This document shows positions 1 to 6,171 of a stretch of 7,286 nucleotides of DNA, one piece after another (the first letter of the stretch is position 1; the number at the start of each line of letters is the position of its first letter). Source of the DNA: Microthrixaceae bacterium (lineage in GTDB: Bacteria; Actinomycetota; Acidimicrobiia; Acidimicrobiales; Acidimicrobilacustridaceae); the NCBI GenBank assembly GCA_023264915.1, contig JAHFUU010000119.1:1-7286 (forward strand), written 5' to 3'. The notes under the pieces are model-generated. The model did not search any database, had not been told where the DNA came from, and saw only the letters and a list, made by a program, of their open reading frames with translations. The position numbers and the translations under genes are program-made.

Positions 1-1
1 C

Positions 2-280
2 TATGCCCGTCAAGAGACGGTCGAACCTCTCGGGAAGCTCAAGCACTACCTCGGTGCCGGCATTCCCGGGGCACTTTCACTGGTCTTGGGCGTCCTGTTC
101 GTCTTCCTGGCGATCTTGCGGCTCCTCCAGCACCTCCCAGATTCCGAGGCCAGCTACCGCTCGCTCGTGCCCTATGCGGTGGCGGGCATCTTCGTGCTTG
201 CCGTGGCTGTGGTTTGCTTCCAGAAGGCGAGGCGCTCCATGCGGGCAGGCGACGATGGATCCAAGGCAGGTGCCCGGTGA
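2..280 (+). CDS. Small two-helix membrane protein (holin-like, actinobacterial type), 5' end cut by window
   Basis: The frame is open from base 2 to a TGA at 278-280, leaving 92 residues; the true start lies upstream of the window. Two hydrophobic stretches are visible, about residues 19-42 and 55-73, joined by a short polar loop. A basic C-terminal tail (KARRS) follows. The opening YARQETVEPLGKLKHYLG and the small size resemble a widespread actinobacterial family often labelled phage holin family or superfamily III. In this setting it is probably a chromosomal membrane protein, not a lysis holin, because no phage genes are nearby. The stop overlaps the GTG of the next gene (GTGA at 277-280), implying translational coupling. 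The family match is from memory of its general pattern, and function is unknown. Confidence 0.75.
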   Translation, partial: YARQETVEPLGKLKHYLGAGIPGALSLVLGVLFVFLAILRLLQHLPDSEASYRSLVPYAVAGIFVLAVAVVCFQKARRSMRAGDDGSKAGAR

Positions 281-507
281 CCCCATCCAGGTCGAGACCT
301 CCCGCTGAGGCCCAGATCACCCCCGACGACCTCGAGGCCAAGTTCCGCGAGCTTCAGGGCGAGGTCGAGGTGGTAGGCGAAGAGGCGATGAACAAGCTGG
401 TCGTGATCGGCGCCGTGATCCTCGTCGGGGTCGTCCTCGTGGCCTTTGCGCTCGGGCGCCGTCGCGGCAACAAGAAGCGCACCGTCGTCGAGATCCGGCG
501 GATCTGA
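277..507 (+). CDS. Small single-helix membrane protein of unknown function
   Basis: This is a 76-aa protein starting at GTG 277, which overlaps the upstream TGA by four bases. A GGCAGG stretch a few bases before the GTG can serve as ribosome binding site. The in-frame ATG at 214 would lie deep inside the upstream gene and is unlikely. Residues 14-37 form a charged segment (ITPDDLEAKFRELQGEVEVV). Residues 41-59 form one transmembrane helix, and a basic tail (GRRRGNKKR) ends in VVEIRRI. The plan of an acidic amphipathic head, one helix and a Lys/Arg-rich tail recurs in actinobacterial proteins found next to the holin-like family. It is likely anchored in the cytoplasmic membrane with the basic tail inside. 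No enzymatic motif is seen and the function is unknown. Confidence 0.8.
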   Translation: MTPSRSRPPAEAQITPDDLEAKFRELQGEVEVVGEEAMNKLVVIGAVILVGVVLVAFALGRRRGNKKRTVVEIRRI

Positions 508-520
508 CCGCGCCGGCACC

Positions 521-1528
521 ATGGCGAGCGACCAAGGAAAGCTGGCACACCTTCGGCGGGTGGCCACCGAGAAAGGGCTGTTCGGCGGCAGCAACTTGTG
601 GGCTGGCGTCGCCGCGGCCACATGGGCGATCCGTGGCTTCCAGCTGGCATCGAGGAAGCAGGAGGTGGTCGTTCTCGAGGATCTCGAACCGGGTGAGCAG
701 CTCGTGATCACCCATCACCCTCCCACCAGGGGCCGTGCTGCCCGGAAGGCACGCAAGAGAGCAGCCGGGAAGGCGGCGATGGCGGCTTCGTTGAGCCGCC
801 GCGAGCGCCGCCGCGCCGCCGCGCTCGACCGTCAGCGGCGCAGGGCCCTGCGCTCGGGCAAGGTCAGGCGCGCGAGCCGAATCGCGCGCCGTGCCGCCGC
901 GGCGAGGGCCGATGCCGAGGCTGGCCGCGAGGCGCGCCGGTTCCTTCGGGCGACCGAACGAGAGATCGCGATCTCAAGGTCCATCGAGGCGCTCGGCCAG
1001 GACACCAAGCCCGCCAAGCGTGCTCGACGTCTCAAGGCGGCCAGGTCCAAAGCGGCGAGCCGAGTAGAGAGCAGCCGCCGAGTGCGGCGAGCCACCGCCT
1101 TCGAGACGGCAGCCCTCCAGGCTGGAGCAGTCGCAGGCCAAGCATCTGGCCGACTCAAGAAGAAGAGCTCCAGGGCCGCGCGGCAGCTCGAGCGCAAGGC
1201 TGCGGGTGCGCGCCTGAAGGCCGCGCGTGGCCGTGCTGGACGGAAGGCCCGTCGCCTCGAGTCCAAGTCCAACGCGCAGGCCGATCGCCTCGAGGCAGAG
1301 CTGGCGAAGAACAAGTACGAGCGCGCGCGGCGGCACTTGGCTCGAGCAGCCGAGAAGGCCCGTGCCGACGTTGAGGCGGCAAGGACGGGGGTCGGCCGAG
1401 GTCATCGGGGGCGCAAGGCCGCGAAGCTCGAGCAGAGGGCCGACAAGGCTCTCCGAAGGGCACGCAAGAGGCTTCCCGGCCTGGAGGTGACGCCGTCGCG
1501 GCCGAGCGATACGTCCTTGGACGGGTGA
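521..1528 (+). CDS. Conserved N-terminal head fused to a long Arg/Lys/Ala-rich tail (335 aa, function unknown)
   Basis: ATG 521 is chosen because it lies 13 bases after the previous stop and opens the conserved-looking head; no good ribosome binding site precedes it, so coupling to the upstream gene is likely. Residues 1-70 have a weakly hydrophobic stretch (about 25-43) and the segment LEPGEQLVITHHPPTRGR. That segment resembles short actinobacterial proteins that accompany the two small membrane proteins upstream. Residues 71-320 are extremely basic. By hand count these 250 residues contain 82 Lys/Arg, 22 Asp/Glu and 66 Ala, a net charge near +60, and there is no Cys in the whole protein. 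Parts such as 253-288 look like amphipathic helices. Compositional likeness to histone H1-like bacterial proteins suggests nucleic-acid binding, but the excess of Arg over Lys and the scarcity of Pro differ from typical H1-like tails. Codon third positions look coding throughout. It is certainly an unusual reading frame; the role is not known. Confidence 0.75.
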   Translation: MASDQGKLAHLRRVATEKGLFGGSNLWAGVAAATWAIRGFQLASRKQEVVVLEDLEPGEQLVITHHPPTRGRAARKARKRAAGKAAMAASLSRRERRRAAALDRQRRRALRSGKVRRASRIARRAAAARADAEAGREARRFLRATEREIAISRSIEALGQDTKPAKRARRLKAARSKAASRVESSRRVRRATAFETAALQAGAVAGQASGRLKKKSSRAARQLERKAAGARLKAARGRAGRKARRLESKSNAQADRLEAELAKNKYERARRHLARAAEKARADVEAARTGVGRGHRGRKAAKLEQRADKALRRARKRLPGLEVTPSRPSDTSLDG

Positions 1529-1533
1529 CGACC

Positions 1534-1575
1534 ATGAAGGCCCAGCAGGCCGAGCTTGTAGCGTTGGCGACGTGA
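1534..1575 (+). other. Possible 13-codon minigene ahead of the ttuB-like gene
   Basis: ATG 1534 opens a 13-residue frame (MKAQQAELVALAT) that stops at TGA 1573-1575. The stop overlaps the GTG start of the next gene by four bases, the same GTGA arrangement used between other genes here. It fills most of the 43-base gap after the basic-tail gene. The ribosome binding site before it is poor. It could couple translation into the ttuB-like gene, whose own ribosome binding site is weak, or be chance. Confidence 0.18.
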
Positions 1576-1772
1576 AGGTCGTGCTCCGCAACCCTCGGCG
1601 CGAGATCGAGCTGGCCGGTCCGATGTCGGTGGTGGCCCTGTTGAACAAGCTGGAGCTCAAACGCGAGGCGGTCCTGGTCATACAAGATGGCACGATCGTT
1701 CCCGGTGACGCGACCTTGGCTGACTCCGATGTCGTCGAGGTTCGCCCTGTCATCTCTGGCGGTGCTGTGTGA
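1572..1772 (+). CDS. ttuB: Ubiquitin-like beta-grasp sulfur carrier, TtuB/ThiS/MoaD type, with GGAV C-terminus
   Basis: This 66-aa protein starts at GTG 1572 (MKVVLRNPRREIELAG). Its length and pattern fit ThiS/MoaD/TtuB beta-grasp sulfur carriers: an opening beta hairpin, a helix around residues 19-29 (VVALLNKLEL), then LVIQDGTIVPGD and VVEVRPVISGG. Family members are adenylated at a C-terminal diglycine by an E1-like enzyme and converted to a thiocarboxylate that hands sulfur on. The diglycine here is residues 63-64, followed by Ala-Val, so it is not strictly terminal. The stop overlaps the GTG of ttuA by four bases. That direct coupling supports the TtuB role, a sulfur donor for 2-thiolation of tRNA U54, over thiamine or molybdopterin synthesis. 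No E1-like enzyme or cysteine desulfurase is in the window. Family membership is secure; the TtuB role rests on the neighbour. Confidence 0.85.
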   Translation: MKVVLRNPRREIELAGPMSVVALLNKLELKREAVLVIQDGTIVPGDATLADSDVVEVRPVISGGAV

Positions 1773-2755
1773 AGTGCCGTGTCTGCCGCGGCCCCGCGGT
1801 CATCGATGTGCGACGCCAGAACGCGAACTACTGCGTCGAGCACTTCCTGCGCATGTGCAGGGACCAGGTGAACAAGGCGATCGAGCAGTTCGCGATGCTC
1901 AACCCCCAAGATCGCGCGCTGGTCGCCGTGTCGGGTGGCAAGGACTCCCTGGCGGTGTGGGATCTGCTCTCCGAGGCGGGTTACGAGGCCGACGGCCTCT
2001 ATGTGGGCCTGGGGATTGGTGACTACTCAGATGCCTCGCGCGGGTGTGCGAGGAGGTTCGCTGACCAGCGCGGCCTCGAGCTCATCGAGGTCGACCTGCT
2101 GGAGGACTTCGGATTCGACTTACCGTCGGGGGCACGCGCTGCCCGCCGGGTGCCGTGCTCAGCATGTGGACTGACGAAGCGGCACCTGTTCGACAAGGCA
2201 GCGGTCCAAGGTGGGTATGACGTCGTGGTTACGGGGCACAACCTCGATGACGAGGCGGCAGTGCTGTTCGGCAACGCCCTGCGCTGGCACACCGACTACC
2301 TAGCCCGCCAACTGCCGGTGCTGCCAGAGCGTGACGGGTTCCCCAAGAAGGTGAAGCCCCTCGTTCGCCTGGGCGAGCGCGAGACAGCGGCGTACTGCGT
2401 CCTTCGCGGCATCGACTACATCGTCCAGGAGTGCCCCCTGGCCGCTGGCAACCGTCACCTGGGCTACAAGGAAGCACTCAACGAGATCGAAGCGACGTCC
2501 CCGGGCACCAAGTTCGATTTCTACTTCGGGTTCTTGGCTCGCGCGGCGGCTTTGTTCCGACCGATCGCCGAAGCCGACCACCAGAACCTGGCGGGGTGCC
2601 TCGGGTGCGGAGCCCCGACCACTGCTGAGCTTTGCGCGTTCTGCCGTCTGACCGAGCGAGCGACGAGGGCTGGTCGAGGTGCCGGCGCAGGCGCCGAGGT
2701 CGATGGGGCCGCTGTCCTGTCTGCGCATCGAGGTCCGGTGGCCGATGGAGCCTGA
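1769..2755 (+). CDS. ttuA: tRNA 2-thiolation enzyme, TtuA/TtcA family
   Basis: This 328-aa protein starts at GTG 1769, overlapping the stop of the sulfur-carrier gene. Domains in order: an N-terminal zinc site (C3, C6, C22, H25), the PP-loop ATP-binding motif SGGKDS (55-60), PCSACG (129-134), GHNLDDEA (156-163), ECPLA (221-225), and a C-terminal zinc site (C277, C280, C289, C292). C130, C133 and C222 fall where Thermus TtuA binds its catalytic [4Fe-4S] cluster. The enzyme adenylates the 2-oxygen of U/T54 in the tRNA T-loop and replaces it with sulfur taken from thiocarboxylated TtuB. The paired zinc sites, the beta-grasp gene upstream and trmI downstream favour TtuA over TtcA, the C32 thiolase. 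A Gly/Ala-rich tail of about 36 residues after C292 has no recognisable motif. Acts in the cytoplasm. Confidence 0.92.
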   Translation: MKCRVCRGPAVIDVRRQNANYCVEHFLRMCRDQVNKAIEQFAMLNPQDRALVAVSGGKDSLAVWDLLSEAGYEADGLYVGLGIGDYSDASRGCARRFADQRGLELIEVDLLEDFGFDLPSGARAARRVPCSACGLTKRHLFDKAAVQGGYDVVVTGHNLDDEAAVLFGNALRWHTDYLARQLPVLPERDGFPKKVKPLVRLGERETAAYCVLRGIDYIVQECPLAAGNRHLGYKEALNEIEATSPGTKFDFYFGFLARAAALFRPIAEADHQNLAGCLGCGAPTTAELCAFCRLTERATRAGRGAGAGAEVDGAAVLSAHRGPVADGA

Positions 2756-2786
2756 GGGCTGTCCAAGCCCTGCATCGACGGGGGGA

Positions 2787-2793
2787 AGGTGAG
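2787..2793 (+). promoter_or_regulatory. Ribosome binding site deciding the trmI start
   Basis: AAGGTGA at 2787-2793 lies seven bases before ATG 2801, a normal Shine-Dalgarno spacing. It overlaps the in-frame GTG at 2789, which would then have only a G-run three bases upstream. This favours ATG 2801 as the start. Confidence 0.5.
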
Positions 2794-2800
2794 CCTGGAC

Positions 2801-3565
2801 ATGTTCGTGCCGGGCGACTTGGTGCTGCTGGTCGACAACAAGCAGCGGCGTTACCTCGTGACCCTCGACCCGGGAGGGCAGTTCCATTCCCACGCCGGGT
2901 ACGTCGCCCATGACGACCTGATAGGAGCGGCGGGCGGATGCGCTGTCCGTTCGACAAGAGGGGCCACCTACCTGGCGTTCCGGCCGACCCTGTCGGACTT
3001 CGTGCTCAAGATGAAGCGGGGTGCCCAGGTCATCTACCCAAAGGACCTGGCACCCATCTTGATGCTCGGTGACATCTTTGCCGGTCTCCGGGTCCTCGAG
3101 ACCGGGGTCGGTTCCGGAGCCTTGTCGATGGCCTTGCTGAGGGCCGGGGCCGAGGTCGTCGGCTATGAGCTTCGCGAGGACTTCGCAGCGCGGGCTGTGG
3201 CCAACGTCAGCTCGTTTCTGGGTGATGCCGCCCTGGATCACTACCACGTCGAGGTGCGTGACAGCTATGCGGGGATCGACGAGACAGAACTGGACCGCGT
3301 CCTGCTCGATCTCCCCGAACCCTGGCAGGTGATCGAGCATGCAGCCAAGGCGCTGCGGCCCGGCGGCATCGTCGTCGCCTACACGCCGAGCATCACTCAG
3401 GTCTCGAGGCTCCGCGACGAGCTTGCCGCCAACAGCTTCGTCATGGCGGACACAGTCGAGGTGCTCCACCGGAGCTGGCATGTCGAGGGTCAAGCAGTGA
3501 GACCGGATCACCGGATGGTCGCGCACACCGGCTTCTTGACACATGCTCGGCTCGGTACGGGTTGA
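2801..3565 (+). CDS. trmI: tRNA (adenine-58-N1)-methyltransferase TrmI
   Basis: This 254-aa protein starts at ATG 2801 (MFVPGDLVLLVDNKQRRYLV); GTG 2789 would add four residues. It has the N-terminal beta domain of bacterial TrmI, then RGAQVIYPKDLAPI at about residues 74-86. The SAM-binding motif I is VLETGVGSGALSMAL (98-112) and GYELRE (121-126) binds the SAM ribose. The catalytic-site motif LDLPEPW is at 169-175, and a C-terminal RPDHRMVAHTGFL completes the family pattern. The enzyme works as a homotetramer and methylates N1 of A58 in the tRNA T-loop using S-adenosylmethionine. It follows ttuA by 45 bases on the same strand, so two T-loop modifications at positions 54 and 58 are encoded together. 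In Mycobacterium and relatives trmI also lies near the Pup-proteasome genes, as here. All motifs appear intact. Confidence 0.95.
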   Translation: MFVPGDLVLLVDNKQRRYLVTLDPGGQFHSHAGYVAHDDLIGAAGGCAVRSTRGATYLAFRPTLSDFVLKMKRGAQVIYPKDLAPILMLGDIFAGLRVLETGVGSGALSMALLRAGAEVVGYELREDFAARAVANVSSFLGDAALDHYHVEVRDSYAGIDETELDRVLLDLPEPWQVIEHAAKALRPGGIVVAYTPSITQVSRLRDELAANSFVMADTVEVLHRSWHVEGQAVRPDHRMVAHTGFLTHARLGTG

Positions 3566-3611
3566 TGCATGCCCGACCGGTGAGCCTCGAGGTAGTGAAC
3601 ACACCGATCTC

Positions 3612-3640
3612 GACCTCACAGGGTTCTGAGTCGTGAGGTC
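3612..3640 (+). terminator. Hairpin after trmI, possible terminator
   Basis: The arms GACCTCAC (3612-3619) and GTGAGGTC (3633-3640) are perfect 8-bp complements around a 13-base loop, 46 bases after the trmI stop. No T-run follows, which is common for actinobacterial terminators. The rest of the 198-base gap up to the next gene shows only short GC-rich inverted repeats, such as GGGATC/GATCCC at 3728-3749, and no clear promoter. Confidence 0.4.
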
Positions 3641-3763
3641 CTGCGCACAACCCTCCTCCTGTGGCGACCTGGGTGGACGCACGCCGCCCTCTGATGCCGC
3701 CGAAGGGCGTGAGCGGCGGAGCCCGGGGGGATCGGAGCCGCGGGATCCCAAGCTGAAGTGGTC

Positions 3764-4927
3764 ATGAGCTTCGTCGACCTGCTCATCGCGATGGTCGTGG
3801 TCATGGCGATCGTCGGCGGATACAGGCTGGGGTTCGTCACACGGGTGCTGTCATGGGTGGGCCTCGGCCTTGGATTGGGGTTGGGGGTCCGCCTCCTGTT
3901 GCCATGGGTGCTGTCCAAGCTGCCCCCAGGCTCGTCGGCCACTGCGTTGGCGGTGGCACTGTTGGTGATAGTCACCTGCGGGATGCTCGGGCAGGGTCTG
4001 GGATTCATGATCGGGGCCAAGCTCCGACCCCGAGGGCGAACAGGCGCGAAGGGTCGGTCCGACCGGGTGCTTGGTGGACTTGCCGGGTTGGTTGGCGCGG
4101 TCTTCGCCCTGTGGCTGCTGCTGCCAGTCGCCGCGGCCACACCCGGTTGGGTGTCCAGCGCGACCTCGCACTCGTTCTTCGCGCAGCAGATCGACGACCA
4201 CCTTCCGCAATCCCCGGACACAGCCGGGCTCTTGCGTTCGATCGTTGGCGATCAGTTCCCTCAGGTCTTCGACTCCCTTCGACCCACACCGGACCATGGC
4301 CCACCTCCAGCCTCGACGGGGTTGTCTGCCGCCCAGTCAGCCAAGGTCGCCCGGTCAGTCCTGAAGGTGCAGGGGAAGGCGTGTGATCTCATCCAGGACG
4401 GTACGGGTTGGGTCGTGGCTGCTGACACGGTGGTCACCAACGCGCATGTGGTTGCCGGCGAGCCTGCCACCCAGGTGCAGCGTGACGATGGCCGGTTCCT
4501 TGATGCGGCGGTGGTCCAGTTCGATCCCATCCGGGACCTGGCCGTCCTTTCGGTCCCGAAGCTGGACCGGCCCGCCCTGCCAGTCGCACAGGCTGACGTG
4601 GGCGAGAAGGGCGGCGTCTTCGGCCACCCGGGCGGAGAGCCGTTGCGCATCGCTCCATTCGAGGTCGCCCGCCAGATCACCGCTGTCGGTCGTGACATCT
4701 ACGGTTCCCAGCTGTCCACCCGGAAGGTGCTCGAGCTTCGCTCTGCCCTTCGGCCTGGTGACTCAGGCTCAGCTCTGGTTGACTCGTCAGGCGAGGTGAT
4801 CGGCGTGGCGTTCGCCATCGCCCCGGATCAGCCGACTGTCGCGTACGCGCTCGACATGTCCGAGGTGAGGCCGGTGCTGGACAAGTCGCGCGAGTCCAAG
4901 GCCAGCACCGGCCCGTGCATCCGTTGA
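3764..4927 (+). CDS. marP: Membrane-anchored trypsin-like serine protease, MarP family (CvpA-like membrane domain plus protease)
   Basis: This 387-aa protein starts at ATG 3764; GTG 3758 is an in-frame alternative two codons upstream, and neither has a strong ribosome binding site. The first 126 residues hold about four transmembrane helices (roughly 4-20, 27-49, 58-86, 103-126) in the manner of the CvpA/colicin V production domain. A Pro-rich linker (about 172-186) follows. The C-terminal protease domain has TNAHVVAG with catalytic His228, DPIRDLAVL with Asp258 as the probable acid, and RPGDSGSALV with Ser334. Cys207 before the protease core and Cys385 near the C-terminus match the disulfide pair that stabilises mycobacterial MarP (Rv3671c). 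In M. tuberculosis this protease sits in the membrane facing the periplasm and is needed for acid resistance through cleavage of a peptidoglycan hydrolase. The triad and both cysteines are present, so an active enzyme is expected; the substrate here is unknown. Confidence 0.9.
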   Translation: MSFVDLLIAMVVVMAIVGGYRLGFVTRVLSWVGLGLGLGLGVRLLLPWVLSKLPPGSSATALAVALLVIVTCGMLGQGLGFMIGAKLRPRGRTGAKGRSDRVLGGLAGLVGAVFALWLLLPVAAATPGWVSSATSHSFFAQQIDDHLPQSPDTAGLLRSIVGDQFPQVFDSLRPTPDHGPPPASTGLSAAQSAKVARSVLKVQGKACDLIQDGTGWVVAADTVVTNAHVVAGEPATQVQRDDGRFLDAAVVQFDPIRDLAVLSVPKLDRPALPVAQADVGEKGGVFGHPGGEPLRIAPFEVARQITAVGRDIYGSQLSTRKVLELRSALRPGDSGSALVDSSGEVIGVAFAIAPDQPTVAYALDMSEVRPVLDKSRESKASTGPCIR

Positions 4928-5069
4928 GGTTCTGGTGAGCCCGGTCGCAGATTGCGGATCGAAGGGCTGTCGTCAGCAGCAGGTGCGGGGGAGCACGTCA
5001 GGGAGGCCGAGCGACTTGGACGACGAGCGAGCCTGACAGCTCATCAGGTGCCAGCCTGCCAGGCCTGCC

Positions 5070-5143
5070 CAGCAGAGCCGGCTCGAGCGCACCGGTCGAG
5101 CCGGCCACGAATGACTGCTGCAAGCCAGTCCAGCAGAGCCGGC
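5070..5143 (+). repeat. Pair of 13-bp direct repeats in the convergent gap
   Basis: CAGCAGAGCCGGC occurs exactly at 5070-5082 and 5131-5143, so the copies start 61 bases apart. Each copy feeds into a hairpin: the strong one at 5077-5105 and a weak AGCCG/CGGCT stem at 5137-5154. The layout suggests a duplicated terminator-like unit between converging genes. Confidence 0.5.
5077..5105. terminator. Perfect 10-bp inverted repeat between convergent genes, probable bidirectional terminator
   Basis: GCCGGCTCGA (5077-5086) and TCGAGCCGGC (5096-5105) are perfect complements separated by nine bases. The repeat lies 149 bases after the marP stop and 53 bases beyond the yqgE stop on the other strand. 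The stem is very GC-rich and no T-run follows on either side. The rest of 4928-5158 has no credible gene. Confidence 0.5.
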
Positions 5144-5158
5144 AGAGCTCGGCTTGGG

Positions 5159-5740
5159 TCAGTTCCAGCGGGGGTCGGCCGGGAAGTCCGCGAAGTAGGC
5201 GATCGTCCCCCCTTGGCGCCGCAAGACATCTCTCCACAGCCCGTCGGGCTCAGGTGAGAACGCGTCCCAGGGCTCCGCGTCGGCCACGAACCACGCTCCG
5301 GCGTCTATCTCGGCTTCTAGCTGACCCCTCGACCAGCCTGCGTAACCGGCGAACACCCGCAGGTGCTCGAGATGCGCGGCCAGGGCAAACGGGTCTCGTG
5401 ACAGGTCCACGGTGCCGACACGTCGGTCAGGCAGCACCTCCTGGAACCCCTCGGGCCTCTCGCCCGGGCGGGGCTTGCCGAGGGCGATGATCATCTGTTG
5501 TGAGACGGGCCCACCCACGAACAGAACCGGCGGTGAGGTGGTGTAGCTGTCCCAGTCCGGGAACGGCTCCAGAACCGGGGTCTGTGACGGGCGGTTCAGC
5601 ACCACACCGAGCCCGCCGTTCTCGCCGTGCTCGAGCATGAGCACGACGGTCCGCCGGAAGTTGGGGTCCTCGAGAACTCCGGGTGTGGCGATCAGCAGGC
5701 GACCGGCGAGCGGGAGGGTCTCATCGGAGGACTCGGTCAT
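5159..5740 (-). CDS. yqgE: YqgE/AlgH family protein (UPF0301, DUF179)
   Basis: This 193-aa protein starts at the ATG whose first base is 5740; an in-frame TTG at 5743 is the only close alternative, and no clear ribosome binding site is seen for either. Family signatures run through the whole length: LAGRLLIATPGVLEDPNFRRT (11-31, shown as LAGRLLIATP then GVLEDPNFRRT), VVLMLEHGENGGLGVVLNRP (32-51), LFVGGPV (73-79), RVFAGYAGWSRGQLEAEI (128-145) and GAWFVAD (148-154). The length is normal for the family. AlgH was named from an alginate regulation phenotype in Pseudomonas, but no biochemical function is established, and the fold alone does not predict one. It converges with the marP-like gene and lies downstream of the ferredoxin gene on the same strand with a 129-base gap, so co-transcription is possible but not shown. 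Confidence 0.93.
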   Translation of the reverse strand: MTESSDETLPLAGRLLIATPGVLEDPNFRRTVVLMLEHGENGGLGVVLNRPSQTPVLEPFPDWDSYTTSPPVLFVGGPVSQQMIIALGKPRPGERPEGFQEVLPDRRVGTVDLSRDPFALAAHLEHLRVFAGYAGWSRGQLEAEIDAGAWFVADAEPWDAFSPEPDGLWRDVLRRQGGTIAYFADFPADPRWN

Positions 5741-5869
5741 CAAGACGATGTTCGCGCGTTCCGGCGGCGCCCGGGCAGACGCGAATCTGACCGGGCCGCT
5801 CGGGGGCCAGTCAGGCAGGTGTCACGAGGGCGACTCCCCAGGACGTGTTCGTGTGAGGTGAGCCAGGCC

Positions 5870-6112
5870 CTACTCGATCTCGATGAAGATGCACTCGCCC
5901 GGACACTCTTCGGCAGACTCGATGGTCGCCTCTTCCTGGCCTGCCGGCACGTTGGCCAGGCCGGCGGCCCCACCAGGATCGCTGAAGATCTTGTCGCCCT
6001 CTTTGACGTAGGCGAGCCCATCGTCGAGCAGGGCGAACACGTCGGGTGCGATCTCTTCGCACAGGCCGTCACCGGTGCACAGATCCTGGTCAATCCAGAC
6101 CTTCATTCCCAT
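5870..6112 (-). CDS. Small ferredoxin with CxxDxxC cluster motif
   Basis: This 80-aa protein starts at the ATG at 6112, preceded by AGGAGAGG at 6131-6124 on the minus strand; the ATG at 6106 is too far from that site. It opens MGMKVWIDQDLCTGDGLC and ends ECPGECIFIEIE. Cluster residues are C12, C18 and C70 followed by Pro, the pattern of single-cluster [3Fe-4S] or [4Fe-4S] ferredoxins. Position 15 is Asp, as in Pyrococcus furiosus ferredoxin, where Asp is a cluster ligand; an additional C74 lies close to C70. The protein is acidic and lacks a signal peptide, as expected of a soluble electron carrier. It diverges from arc, and similar ferredoxins occur beside arc in other actinobacteria as I recall, but no partner enzyme is visible here. 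The TAG stop is at 5872-5870. Confidence 0.9.
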   Translation of the reverse strand: MGMKVWIDQDLCTGDGLCEEIAPDVFALLDDGLAYVKEGDKIFSDPGGAAGLANVPAGQEEATIESAEECPGECIFIEIE

Positions 6113-6123
6113 TTTCGACTCAG

Positions 6124-6131
6124 CCTCTCCT
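6124..6131 (-). promoter_or_regulatory. Ribosome binding site of the ferredoxin gene
   Basis: AGGAGAGG on the minus strand lies 11 bases before ATG 6112, slightly long spacing but far closer than for ATG 6106. It supports the MGMKVW start. Confidence 0.55.
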
Positions 6132-6171
6132 GTCTTGGCGCGGGCATCCTTGCCTCGCCCTGGTACACGGA

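Noticed and set aside
2..280. Phage lysis holin or prophage remnant
   Set aside because: No other phage genes are present, and this two-helix family is common in actinobacterial chromosomes.
974..1909. A 311-codon minus-strand frame opposite the basic-tail gene
   Set aside because: It runs across parts of three plus-strand genes, including ttuB and ttuA, and its Leu/Arg/Ser-rich product looks like a complement artefact.
2300..3751. A 483-codon open frame on the minus strand
   Set aside because: It lies antisense to ttuA and trmI, whose motifs are unmistakable, and its product has no recognisable domain. Long antisense frames are expected in GC-rich DNA.
4952..5257. A 101-codon plus-strand frame in the convergent gap
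   Set aside because: It spans the inverted repeats and runs antisense into the conserved end of yqgE; no protein family features.
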